Assembly (NCBI GenBank): GCA_049602155.1
Contig: JBMYRH010000006.1
Coordinates: forward strand, 186,001 to 250,000
DNA: 64,000 bases
Origin: JBMYRH01 sp049602155
GTDB lineage: Bacteria; Myxococcota_A; UBA9042; PHBI01; JBMYRH01
Direction: 5' to 3'
Part shown: positions 50,591 to 59,400 of the stretch, piece after piece
Numbering within the stretch: position 1 is the first letter of the stretch
Layout of the letters: each line of letters starts with the position of its first letter
The notes under the pieces: model-generated
The model's database searches: none
The model's input: the letters and a program-made list of their open reading frames with translations, nothing else
What the model was told of the DNA's origin: nothing
Position numbers and translations under genes: made by a program

Positions 50591-53218
50591 CTAGAGCGCG
50601 CTCAGCCATGCTTGAACGGCCTGGACTGCCCGCTTGTGCACGAGCTGCCATGTAGGAAGCAGGCCAGGGCGTGAACGGCGAATCAATAGCTGCTCCGCTA
50701 CCAACTCGTCCAAGAGCTCCCGGGTGCACCGCTCCTCGATGTCTCCGAGCTCAGCTTCGTTGCGAGCGAGGGCTTCACCACCCTCGCCAACCATAGCTCG
50801 GAGGACGCTCGCGAGCTCCCGTTGTCCGACACCCCCGCGCATAATGCGGTGCACGCTCCCCTTGAGCCAGCGCTCCACGAGCGACGCGACCGGGAGCACT
50901 GCATCACACTGCTCTGCAGAGATCTCCCCGGTAAACCCGGCGGGCAAGGCGTCGTACAGGAGGCTCCCGACGAGCTGAAGCTCTGCGGCATCGACAAAGA
51001 GGTCCTCAGACCACTCTGAGCTCGGCTCACCGCCGCTCAGCGCGACCATCAACCTCTCTAGGCCAGCCGGCGCCACGGTGATATCTCGGTCCTCGAGTGG
51101 GCGAAGCAGGGCCTCCGCGGCACCGCGAGTCGTCAGTGGACCCAGCCGCATCAACGGCGGAGCGCTGGCCAGCCGTGGTACCAACGGCTGCAACATCCCC
51201 AACGCGTCGTCGTCGACAATAAGGACAAACCCCACGCCGGCGTCTTCCTCGCCGGCGCAAGCGACGATTGTATCCATCAGTGCAGCCGCGGCTTCCGTGC
51301 GACCGGACTGAAGCAAGGCCCCAACTTCATCGAAGAGGATCACCACGCGGGCGCTACCTTCTTCGCGCCAAGCCCGCACGGCGCGCAGCAAGTCACGCTC
51401 GCCTTGAACCAACCCTGTCGCCGCATCGGCCACCGGATCCTCATCACAGCGCACGTACACTGTATGCACGCGGAGGCTCCTCAGCCGCGGAAGTAATCCA
51501 GCGCGGACCAAGGAGGTCTTCCCGGCGGCACTGGGCCCCGCGAGAGCCACCACATCGTTGTAGACCACGAGATCAGTAAACTGGGCCGTCGCCAGGACGC
51601 GCCCGTGGAAGCGCCCGCGATCAGCCTCCGAGAACTGAGAGAGGTACCGAAAGGGGGGCATCATCGCGACGTCTTCACGGGCGCTTACGCTCCCCCCTGC
51701 GAGGCCCGCCAAGAACTCTCCAGCCGACTCGTAGCGCTCGTTCGCATCATAAGACAATGCACGCCGCAATACGCTGAGGAGGTGAGGGTCAGGGATCGTG
51801 GCGGGGGTCAAGGGGGGCAACATCTCATCCAACGAGCCGCGCTCCCAGCCGGTGATCATGCTGTAAAGCAGTAGCCCGACAGCGAAGATGTCCGAGCGCA
51901 CATCCACCTTGCCATCAAAGGCCTGCTCAGGGGCTGTATAGGCCATCGACGCACCGATGGCGTCGCTAATGCGGTGTGGGTTGTTGTGCCGCAGGCGCGC
52001 TACACCAAAGTCGAAGATGACCGCCCGTGCATCCAGGAGGTCATCCGTATTTGTGGGCTGTAGCGCGATATTCGAGGGCTTCACGTCAGAATGAACGACG
52101 CCCGCGAGGTGAGCCGCCTGAAGGCCTGACAAGATCTGCTGCACGAAGGCCACGGCCCTTTCGATGCTCAGCGGACCGTGCTGGTCTAGGAGCGTCTCCA
52201 AGGTAGGCCCGCGGACCAACTCCATGGCGTAAAACATGCGACCGTCTGGGGTTCGGTCGGCCTGATAGATGCGCACGACGTTGGGGTGATCGAGCTGACC
52301 AATGGTCTGAATCTCATCCACGAAGTTCGTCGAGTTGTAACGCCCACTGTTCGATGCTTGAGCGTCAAGGACCTTCACGGCGACCAAGCGATTCACGGAC
52401 AGCTGGCGTGCAGCGTAGACGACACCGTGGGCACCGCGCGCGATCTCTCGAGTCAGCCTGAACCTCCCAGGCAGCGTCGTCCCGAGCAGCGGTGCAGGCG
52501 CAGGGTTGTGTTCGAGTGGCTCGAGCGCCTCGATTTTCAGCGCGTCTTTACCCAACGGGATCGTCATCCCTGACGGAGGTCGAACCCGTGCTAAGGAGTC
52601 CCCGTGCAAGGCCACCGAGCTTGTCGGGAGTTCCTCAGCGATCACGCTGGCGAGCCCCTCAAGTGTGACCTCAGATGTTGGAGAAAGCACTGCCTCGACC
52701 TCGCGGCACAGTGTCGCGGTCGACCCTGCACCCGCGACGACCGCCAAGAGTCGATCCGGCCGCCCCACGTCAAGGGCTTCAAACACCGTCTGTTGGGGGA
52801 CCTCCGAGTCCACCAAAGTGACCAGCAGCAAGATCATGCGGGCCTCTACGTCGCGAAGCTCTGAGCGGAGCCATGCGAGCTCCAAGGTGGAGTCCTCTGG
52901 GAAGGCTTCCCACTCAGGGTCGGTGACAAGCGCTGGGCCGGCCTTGGTCTGGATGGTCTTCACCCGAAGAGCGATGAGGAGCCGCCCTGTCGTCTCAGCG
53001 ATGGCACGACGTATGGCCTGCTTGATGCCGATACGGGTGGGCAAATGTTCACCGTCCTGCGCCGCTGCCACGCGGACGGACCATCGGCCCAGGCTCTGCA
53101 GAGCCTGCATCAAGTGACGCCCGGTAGCGTCCTGCGCGACAACGTCCGACGGTTGCGCGCCAACTCCTTCAATCCAAAGCGCCACATTCGGCGCTACAGG
53201 CATGCCGGGGATATCCAT
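50591..53218 (-). CDS. Ser/Thr protein kinase fused to STAND-type ATPase
   Basis: An 875-residue protein with three parts. Residues 1-240 look like a divergent alpha/beta domain (ATGRHLMQALQSLG, TRIGIKQAIRRAIAETTGRLLIAL) recalling caspase-like folds, but lacking their His and Cys. Residues 253-505 are a Hanks-type kinase: GAHGVVYAA glycine loop, VAVKVL lysine, VHSDVKPSN catalytic loop (HSD instead of HRD), FDFG and YTAPEQ. Residues ~540-875 carry an NTPase with Walker A GPSAAGKTS (561-569) and Walker B VVILFDEVGALL (DE at 630-631), like novel STAND proteins. No membrane helix is seen. Four bases separate its stop from the convergent GGDEF gene. Confidence 0.85.
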   Translation of the reverse strand: MDIPGMPVAPNVALWIEGVGAQPSDVVAQDATGRHLMQALQSLGRWSVRVAAAQDGEHLPTRIGIKQAIRRAIAETTGRLLIALRVKTIQTKAGPALVTDPEWEAFPEDSTLELAWLRSELRDVEARMILLLVTLVDSEVPQQTVFEALDVGRPDRLLAVVAGAGSTATLCREVEAVLSPTSEVTLEGLASVIAEELPTSSVALHGDSLARVRPPSGMTIPLGKDALKIEALEPLEHNPAPAPLLGTTLPGRFRLTREIARGAHGVVYAARQLSVNRLVAVKVLDAQASNSGRYNSTNFVDEIQTIGQLDHPNVVRIYQADRTPDGRMFYAMELVRGPTLETLLDQHGPLSIERAVAFVQQILSGLQAAHLAGVVHSDVKPSNIALQPTNTDDLLDARAVIFDFGVARLRHNNPHRISDAIGASMAYTAPEQAFDGKVDVRSDIFAVGLLLYSMITGWERGSLDEMLPPLTPATIPDPHLLSVLRRALSYDANERYESAGEFLAGLAGGSVSAREDVAMMPPFRYLSQFSEADRGRFHGRVLATAQFTDLVVYNDVVALAGPSAAGKTSLVRAGLLPRLRSLRVHTVYVRCDEDPVADAATGLVQGERDLLRAVRAWREEGSARVVILFDEVGALLQSGRTEAAAALMDTIVACAGEEDAGVGFVLIVDDDALGMLQPLVPRLASAPPLMRLGPLTTRGAAEALLRPLEDRDITVAPAGLERLMVALSGGEPSSEWSEDLFVDAAELQLVGSLLYDALPAGFTGEISAEQCDAVLPVASLVERWLKGSVHRIMRGGVGQRELASVLRAMVGEGGEALARNEAELGDIEERCTRELLDELVAEQLLIRRSRPGLLPTWQLVHKRAVQAVQAWLSAL

Positions 53219-53363
53219 GCCGCCTTTGTAGCACGCTCGGTCGGCGAAGTAGACCTAGGCTCCCCGGCCGGATCGGGCAAGCGTGGACGCTGATACGGTC
53301 GGTAGGTACCCTGGTAGGTGCTGAAGAGAGTCCCGGGTGCTCGCACGCACCCAAGGAGATGCC

Positions 53364-56300
53364 ATGTTGAGCGCCAAGCAAGGGCTCACCTTATCGGTCT
53401 TGACCACGCTAGCGCTGCTTCTCGGCGGCTGCACCACAGCCGGCCCTGGGGGCACAGGCCAGGGGGTCGACGCGTCCACCACGCTCGATGCGAGCCAAGA
53501 GGACGAGCCAGAGACCTCGTCCTGGGCGCCCAACTCTCCCGACGCCCAAACCACCCCGGAAGAGGGTGACGCTGGGGACTTCGGAACGCCCTGCACTGAG
53601 AACGCAGACTGCGAGAGCGGCTACTGCGTGGAGGGCCCGGAGGGCGCGGTGTGCACGAAGACATGCTCGGAGGTGTGTCCAGAGGGGTATCAGTGCAAGG
53701 GCGTCCAGGGGGTGGGCTCAGACCTCGTGTTCATCTGCGTCCCTGTCTTCACGAAGCTATGTAACCCCTGTCAGGACGACACACAATGCGTGGACGGGGC
53801 CTGCCATCCGATCGATGACGGCACCTTCTGTGTGACCGCATGTGATGCCGATGCCGACTGCCCGGGCGGGTACCATTGCGACAGCCAAGACGAGGTGTGC
53901 TTACCCTCCACGGGGAGCTGCTCATGCCAAGCTGAGTTCGACGGCGGACAGCGCCCCTGCTGGACTGCCACAGGAGCAGGCCAGTGCTTCGGCATTGAGA
54001 CATGTGACCCTTCGGCAGGGTGGACCGGCTGCACTGCACTTGAGCCCTCCGATGAGGCATGTAACTACCTCGACGAAGACTGTGATGGCCTCGCCGATGA
54101 GGACTTCAAGAACGAAGACGGTGTCTACGACACATACCTCAACTGCGGCGCCTGCAACGTGAGCTGCGCCTTCGGCTTCCCTAACGCTGCCGCCACGACC
54201 TGCGACACCAGCGGACCTCAGCCGCAATGCCAGGTCGTCGCGTGCCTCCCCGGTTACGCGCAACTCAACGCATATCAGTGTGTGCCTGAAGCAGGGAGCG
54301 TATGCCAGCCCTGTGATGCTGACGAAGCATGCCTGGGTGACGGCGCGGCGTGCCTCGTCAGTGATGAAGGCAGTTATTGCGGGCAATCCTGTCAGGCCAC
54401 CTCCGATTGCCCGGAAGGCTACGGCTGCGAAGCGCAGTCAGCGGTAGAAACCATGCAGTGCGTCCCGCTCACGGGCTCTTGCACCTGCAACCCGCTCAAC
54501 CAGGGGCTGTCGCGGGCCTGTGTCGCCACGTGGACCCCGGCGAGCCCCGACGACGTGGCCTACGCGTGCCCGGGCACCGAGACCTGCCAGGATGGTGGGT
54601 GGGGCGCCTGCCTGCTACCCGACGAGGCCTGCGATGGCGTGGACGACGACTGCGACGGCCAGGTCGACGAGGACTATCGAAACGGTGATGGGCTCTACGA
54701 CGGTGTCGATCACTGTGGTGGCTGTGGAGTCTCCTGTTTGGCGCTCCTTGATGCGGAGGCGCACGCCTCTCCAGTGTGCGACACCAGTGGTGGCTTTCCG
54801 GCATGCACGTATAGCTGCGTGGGGGAATGGCTCGACGTCGACGGGGTCGCAGACAACGGCTGTGAGTGCCTCCCGCAGCCCGGACAAGACCTCCCAGACA
54901 CAAGCGGCCCTGGGGGGCTGGGGGTCGACCAGAACTGTGATGGCGTGGATGGTGAAAAAGGGTCGGCCCTCTTTGTGTCAAAAAACGGCGACGACGGCGC
55001 TTCAGGTCAATTCGGATCCCCAAAGCGGACACTTCAGAACGCGATTGATGCGGCCTCGAACCAGGGCGTACCCTTCGTCTTCGTCGCGACGGGGGCGTAC
55101 GTCGGCTCCATTAGTTTGAAGGACGGCGTCCGCGTGTACGGCGGATACAGCGCGACCTTCGACGTGCGTGATCCGATCGGCTACGAAACGGCCATCATCG
55201 CGTCCACGAGCACAGTGGGGCTCCCAGGCGCCGTGAACGGGCACGCTGTTGGCCAAGCGCCGGCTGCAGCCTCCGGCCTTGAGGGCTTCGTCGTCTTTGG
55301 GGCGACAGGCGAGACGGCTGGGGCATCATCCTACGCGGTCTACCTCCGCGACGCGGGCCCAGCCCTGACCATCTCTGGGAACGTGATCATCGCTGGTGAT
55401 GGCGCGGATGGCGCCAGTGGCGCCTCCGGGCAAGATGGCGCCAGCGGCGCTGCCGGTGCGCAAGGCACAGCGGCGACCTGGCTTGGCACCTCGAGCTGCT
55501 CCGCAGGATCGCATGCAGATGGCGGACAAGGTGGCGCGATGAGCTGTGGAGGCGCATCTGCCTCGGGTGGCACCGGTGGCACCCGCGTGTGCCCTGACGC
55601 CCCATGGGCAGTGCAGACGGCGGATCAAACGTCCCTCACCACGGAGCACGGTGAGGACGGCGATGGGGCAGGGGGAGACGGTGGTCAGGCTGGCTGGGAC
55701 AGCGCGGTTGGCGTCAGCACATGCAACATCTGCAGCTCGAGCTACACACATGCCTCAGAGGGGGCCGATGGCGGCCCTGGGAGTGGCGGTGTGGACGCTC
55801 AGGCTGCCGGAGCCTGTGGTGGCCAGCTTGGTGCGGTCTCTTCTGGCGGCCTGTGGGTCCCTTATGCTGCCGAGTCTGGCGGAAGCGGCTCGCACGGCGG
55901 TGGAGGCGGTGGCGGCGGTGCTGCTGGCGGTGTGGACACCCTCGGGTGCGATGGCATCAGCCAGGTCGTAGGCGGTAGCGGCGGTGGAGGCGGCGCCGGA
56001 GGGTGCGGCGGTGGAGGCGGCCTTGGCGGCTCAAGTGGTGGAGGCTCCTTTGCCATCTTTGCAAGCTTCGGTGCAGTGCCGGCCTCGCTCCCCAACATCA
56101 AGGGCAACACTCTGCATCAAGGGCGCGGTGGCGCTGGCGGGAATGGTGGTCAAGGCGGCCTCGGGGGTGCCGGTGGGCAAGGTGGCACTGGCGGCGCAAG
56201 CGGGCAAGGCGCCGGCGAATGGCCCATTAACATTTGCGGCGCTGGCGGTGGCTATGGGGGCGCTGGAGGGCTCGGCGGTCACGGTGCCGGCGGCGCTGGG

Positions 56301-56477
56301 GGCTGCGGTGGCGTGTCCTACGGAGTGTACATCGCAGGGGCCATACCAGGAGCCAGCGTCGCAGATAACGGTGTCGCCGAACCAGGAAGCGCGGGCCTCG
56401 GCGGGGTAGGGGGCTCAAGTTACGGCGCCAGCGGCCCCAATGGCGCCGTGGGTGCCACCGCTGCGACGAACTTCTAA
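53364..56477 (+). CDS. Cys-rich, MopE-like and glycine-rich lipoprotein
   Basis: A 1,037-residue lipoprotein. ATG 53364 has AAGGAG five bases upstream; the lipobox is LLGGC. After a Thr/Ser/Asp-rich linker come cysteine modules, including two DEDCDGLADEDF/DDCDGQVDEDY segments like the metal-binding motif of copper-binding MopE. A beta-helix-like region follows (KNGDDGASGQFGSPKRTLQNAI, as in DUF1565). The last ~340 residues are extraordinarily rich in Gly/Ser/Ala (GGxGGxGG), ending near ATNF. It is probably cell-surface exposed; binding of metal and a beta-helical or Gly-rich adhesin role are inferences. TatD starts three bases after its stop. Confidence 0.8.
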   Translation: MLSAKQGLTLSVLTTLALLLGGCTTAGPGGTGQGVDASTTLDASQEDEPETSSWAPNSPDAQTTPEEGDAGDFGTPCTENADCESGYCVEGPEGAVCTKTCSEVCPEGYQCKGVQGVGSDLVFICVPVFTKLCNPCQDDTQCVDGACHPIDDGTFCVTACDADADCPGGYHCDSQDEVCLPSTGSCSCQAEFDGGQRPCWTATGAGQCFGIETCDPSAGWTGCTALEPSDEACNYLDEDCDGLADEDFKNEDGVYDTYLNCGACNVSCAFGFPNAAATTCDTSGPQPQCQVVACLPGYAQLNAYQCVPEAGSVCQPCDADEACLGDGAACLVSDEGSYCGQSCQATSDCPEGYGCEAQSAVETMQCVPLTGSCTCNPLNQGLSRACVATWTPASPDDVAYACPGTETCQDGGWGACLLPDEACDGVDDDCDGQVDEDYRNGDGLYDGVDHCGGCGVSCLALLDAEAHASPVCDTSGGFPACTYSCVGEWLDVDGVADNGCECLPQPGQDLPDTSGPGGLGVDQNCDGVDGEKGSALFVSKNGDDGASGQFGSPKRTLQNAIDAASNQGVPFVFVATGAYVGSISLKDGVRVYGGYSATFDVRDPIGYETAIIASTSTVGLPGAVNGHAVGQAPAAASGLEGFVVFGATGETAGASSYAVYLRDAGPALTISGNVIIAGDGADGASGASGQDGASGAAGAQGTAATWLGTSSCSAGSHADGGQGGAMSCGGASASGGTGGTRVCPDAPWAVQTADQTSLTTEHGEDGDGAGGDGGQAGWDSAVGVSTCNICSSSYTHASEGADGGPGSGGVDAQAAGACGGQLGAVSSGGLWVPYAAESGGSGSHGGGGGGGGAAGGVDTLGCDGISQVVGGSGGGGGAGGCGGGGGLGGSSGGGSFAIFASFGAVPASLPNIKGNTLHQGRGGAGGNGGQGGLGGAGGQGGTGGASGQGAGEWPINICGAGGGYGGAGGLGGHGAGGAGGCGGVSYGVYIAGAIPGASVADNGVAEPGSAGLGGVGGSSYGASGPNGAVGATAATNF

Positions 56478-56480
56478 CGG

Positions 56481-57278
56481 ATGATCGACGCGCACTGCCA
56501 TCTCGACCTCCCCGCGTTTCGCGGGCAGGTTTCGCAAGCGCTCGAGCGGGCATCCAAGGCGGGGGTGGAAGCGGCGATTATCGCGGGTGTCGATCCTGAG
56601 GGCTGGGACCGTCAGCGAGAGCTCGCTGCAGCGCATCCTAATTTGCATGTGACCTTCGGAATTCACCCGTGGGCAGTCGCGAAGCTCGACGATGAGGGTC
56701 TCGACGCCGCACTTGGCGCGCTTGACATGGCTCTGCGACCGACGGACGGCGTACACCCTGTAGGCCTGGGTGAGCTCGGGTTAGATCGAGGGCGCCGCGT
56801 TCCCAAAGACAGCGTGCCTCGCCAAATACGTGCCTTTCGGCATCAGCTGGCGCTGGCTCGGGCCTGCGACCTCCCCGTCGTGCTGCATGTGGTCAAGGCG
56901 CATGGCTTGGCGCTTGAGCTTGCAAAGGCTGACAACCTGCCGACCGCTGGGGCGATGGTCCACGCGTTCAGTGGGAGCCCTGAGGTCGCGACGGAGTGGG
57001 TCCGCCTCGGCGCGCACGTCTCCTTCTCTACAGCGATCGCTCGGCCTCAGTCGCGGAGACTGCGTGCTGCCTGTCGCGTCATTCCGTCCGATCGATTGCT
57101 GGCCGAGACTGACTCGCCGGACCAGTCTGCGGACCCCTCGGGCCATGGCCACAATGAGCCCGCTCATCTGCCACTCGCGATCTCGGCGATCGCCGCGTCA
57201 CGCGGCGTGTCATCGGGTGAGATCGCCTCACTCACAGTCGCCAACACGCGGCGCCTCTTTAACCTCTCCGAGGGATAG
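56481..57278 (+). CDS. TatD-family metal-dependent hydrolase
   Basis: A 265-residue TIM-barrel hydrolase with the TatD signature: DAHCHLDL (HxH, residues 5 and 7) near the start, TFGIHPW, VGLGELGLD, the VVLHVVKAH strand, MVHAFSG and LLAETDSPDQ at the end. TatD-type enzymes are Mg/Mn-dependent 3'-5' nucleases acting in DNA repair and RNA quality control, despite the old Tat link. The start follows the lipoprotein stop by three bases and no ribosome site is clear. Confidence 0.94.
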   Translation: MIDAHCHLDLPAFRGQVSQALERASKAGVEAAIIAGVDPEGWDRQRELAAAHPNLHVTFGIHPWAVAKLDDEGLDAALGALDMALRPTDGVHPVGLGELGLDRGRRVPKDSVPRQIRAFRHQLALARACDLPVVLHVVKAHGLALELAKADNLPTAGAMVHAFSGSPEVATEWVRLGAHVSFSTAIARPQSRRLRAACRVIPSDRLLAETDSPDQSADPSGHGHNEPAHLPLAISAIAASRGVSSGEIASLTVANTRRLFNLSEG

Positions 57279-57322
57279 AAAAAGGGCGTGCCTCTCCAAG
57301 TAAACTCAGCTATCCACTCGGT

Positions 57323-58126
57323 ATGACGGGCAACCGATACATGCTCAATGGCGCGATGGTCCCCGAGGCTGCCTACGTCGTGTCGGGCGAGGACGCCGGG
57401 CTCTTGCGTGGCCGGGCTGTGTTCGAGACGTTGCGCACCTTTAATGGCCAGCTCTTCCGTGGCCCTCAGCACGTCCGGCGCCTGCTCGGGAGCGCGGAGG
57501 CCCTCGGCATCGACACGCCGGGGGAGGCCGCATTGCTGGGCGAGCTGCACATGGCAGTGAACGGCTACTCTGCCCCCGCCAAGGTCAACATCGTGCTGAC
57601 TGGCGGTGGAGAGCGCCTTGTGCGGGTGGGTCCGCTTGACAGGAGCCGCCAGGGTGCCCCGATCCGTGTGGCCACCCGAACCTGGGAGCCCCCTCCCTGG
57701 CTCGATGGGCGAAGCAAGCACTGCAGCCGGGCTCTCAACGAGGCCGCCGTGCGGCATGCCGGTGTCGATGAAGTGTTCTGGCTGGGCAGAGACGGCTCGA
57801 TCACCGAGGCGACTCGCTCAAATGTATTCGCAGTGGTCGACGGCGAACTACTCACCCCCCCAGATGACGGCCGAATCTTGGCTGGGGTGACACGCTCAGC
57901 GCTGATGGAGGCGGCCTCAGATATCGACCTCTCCGTGCGTGAAGCCCTCTTGAGGCCAGACACCGCCTTTGAAGAGCTCTACGCCTCATCCACCCTGAAG
58001 GACCTTGCGCCGGTCGTCGAACTGGATGGCCGCGTGCTGACGGGGTTAGGCCCGGTTGGTGCCCGCCTGCAAGCGGCCTTTGCTGCGCTCGTGGCGCGCG
58101 AGTGCCCCCCGGCTAACGGCCCGTAA
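57323..58126 (+). CDS. Class IV PLP-dependent aminotransferase
   Basis: This 267-residue protein belongs to the branched-chain aminotransferase/ADC-lyase family. It shows LLRGRAVFETLRTFNGQLF, a later Lys in RSKHCSRALNEAAVRHAG at the expected PLP position, DEVFWLGRDGSITEATRSNVF (the class IV signature), and ILAGVTRSALMEAA. The size and first motif fit the PabC/Dat side more than IlvE, but ADC lyase, D-amino-acid or branched-chain transaminase cannot be separated by eye. It is 44 bases after tatD. Confidence 0.88.
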   Translation: MTGNRYMLNGAMVPEAAYVVSGEDAGLLRGRAVFETLRTFNGQLFRGPQHVRRLLGSAEALGIDTPGEAALLGELHMAVNGYSAPAKVNIVLTGGGERLVRVGPLDRSRQGAPIRVATRTWEPPPWLDGRSKHCSRALNEAAVRHAGVDEVFWLGRDGSITEATRSNVFAVVDGELLTPPDDGRILAGVTRSALMEAASDIDLSVREALLRPDTAFEELYASSTLKDLAPVVELDGRVLTGLGPVGARLQAAFAALVARECPPANGP

Positions 58127-58212
58127 AACCCGCAGATGGACAACAAATCTCGTTGCACCTCAACGAGACAGACCATAGCCTCCGGGCGCCAATCGGAGCT
58201 ACCGAGGAACCC

Positions 58213-59391
58213 GTGACCACATTGTTTTCGCCCACCCCTGAGCACCAAGCCCTTCGTGAAATGATCCGCGCCTTCTCGGAGCGCGAAGTCGCCCCACAAG
58301 CGCATGAACACGACCGTGCTGAGTCATTTAACCTCCCGCTTTTCCGTCGACTAGGCGAGCTGGGCTTGCTCGGCATCACGGTTGATGAGGCCTTCGGTGG
58401 GTCTGGGATGGACGCCACAGCATCTGTGATCGTGCATGAGGAACTCTCTGCTTACGATCCCGGCTTCACGCTGGCGTACCTCGCTCACGCTGTCCTGTTC
58501 GCCAATAACTTGGCGCAAAACGGCAACGATGAGCAGCGCGCACGCTTCCTACCTGACGCATGCTCTGGCGCCAAGGTGGGCGGGATGTGCATGAGTGAAC
58601 CGGGCGCAGGTACCGACGTGCTCGGGATGTCCACGCGGGCGGTTCGCGATGGGGACCACTACGTCCTCGATGGCGCCAAGATGTGGATCACCAATGGCTC
58701 GATCGCCGACAACGAGCTTGGCGATGTCTTCTTGGTCTATGCGAAGACCGGCGACCGTGGCGCCCGTGATGTCTCGATGTTCATCGTTGAGAAGGGGATG
58801 CCCGGCTTCCAGCTCGGCCAAAAGATCGAGGACAAGCTCGGCATGAGAGCCTCCACGACCGCCGAGTTGGTGTTTGAGGGCGTGCGCGTCCCGGTGGCCA
58901 ATCGCGTGGGGGAGGAGGGCAGCGCCGTCGCCCACATGATGAAGAACCTTGAGATCGAGCGCCTGACGCTGGCCGCAATGGGACTCGGTATCGCCCGACG
59001 GTGCGTCGAAGTTATGAACCGTTACGGCGTTGACCGGAAGGCGTTCGGAGAGCCCATCAACCGCTTCGGCCAAATCCAACGACACATCGCAGAGTCTTAC
59101 ACCGAGTACATGGCTGGTCGCTCCTACGTGTATCAAGTCTCCAATGCACTCGACTTGTCCGCAGGCGGAAACCGCGTCGACTCAGACGCCGTAAAGCTCT
59201 ACTGCAGCACGATGTCCAAGAACGTCGCAGACCGCGCGATTCAAGTCCTTGGTGGCTACGGCTACGTGGGCGAGTACGATGTCGAGCGGCTCTGGCGTGA
59301 CGCCAAGCTCCTGGAGATTGGTGGCGGCACCTTAGAGGCTCACCAGAAAAACATCGCACGAGACCTGTCGCGGGTCGAGCGGCTCCCCTAG
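58213..59391 (+). CDS. Acyl-CoA dehydrogenase (isovaleryl-CoA-dehydrogenase type)
   Basis: A 392-residue ACAD. GTG 58213 is chosen for the preceding GAGGA and the family-typical start TTLFSPTPEHQALREM; a TTG at 58153 would add 20 unlikely residues. Motifs are MSEPGAGTDVLGM, KMWITNGSIADNE, and LGGYGYVGEYDVERLWRDAKLLEIGGGT. The usual catalytic Glu of MCAD (YEGT) is Gly here, while an LEIERL motif supplies Glu where isovaleryl-CoA dehydrogenase has its base. It should oxidise branched or short acyl-CoA and pass electrons to ETF. The stop is nine bases from the convergent lipoprotein. Confidence 0.9.
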   Translation: MTTLFSPTPEHQALREMIRAFSEREVAPQAHEHDRAESFNLPLFRRLGELGLLGITVDEAFGGSGMDATASVIVHEELSAYDPGFTLAYLAHAVLFANNLAQNGNDEQRARFLPDACSGAKVGGMCMSEPGAGTDVLGMSTRAVRDGDHYVLDGAKMWITNGSIADNELGDVFLVYAKTGDRGARDVSMFIVEKGMPGFQLGQKIEDKLGMRASTTAELVFEGVRVPVANRVGEEGSAVAHMMKNLEIERLTLAAMGLGIARRCVEVMNRYGVDRKAFGEPINRFGQIQRHIAESYTEYMAGRSYVYQVSNALDLSAGGNRVDSDAVKLYCSTMSKNVADRAIQVLGGYGYVGEYDVERLWRDAKLLEIGGGTLEAHQKNIARDLSRVERLP

Positions 59392-59400
59392 TCGAATCGG

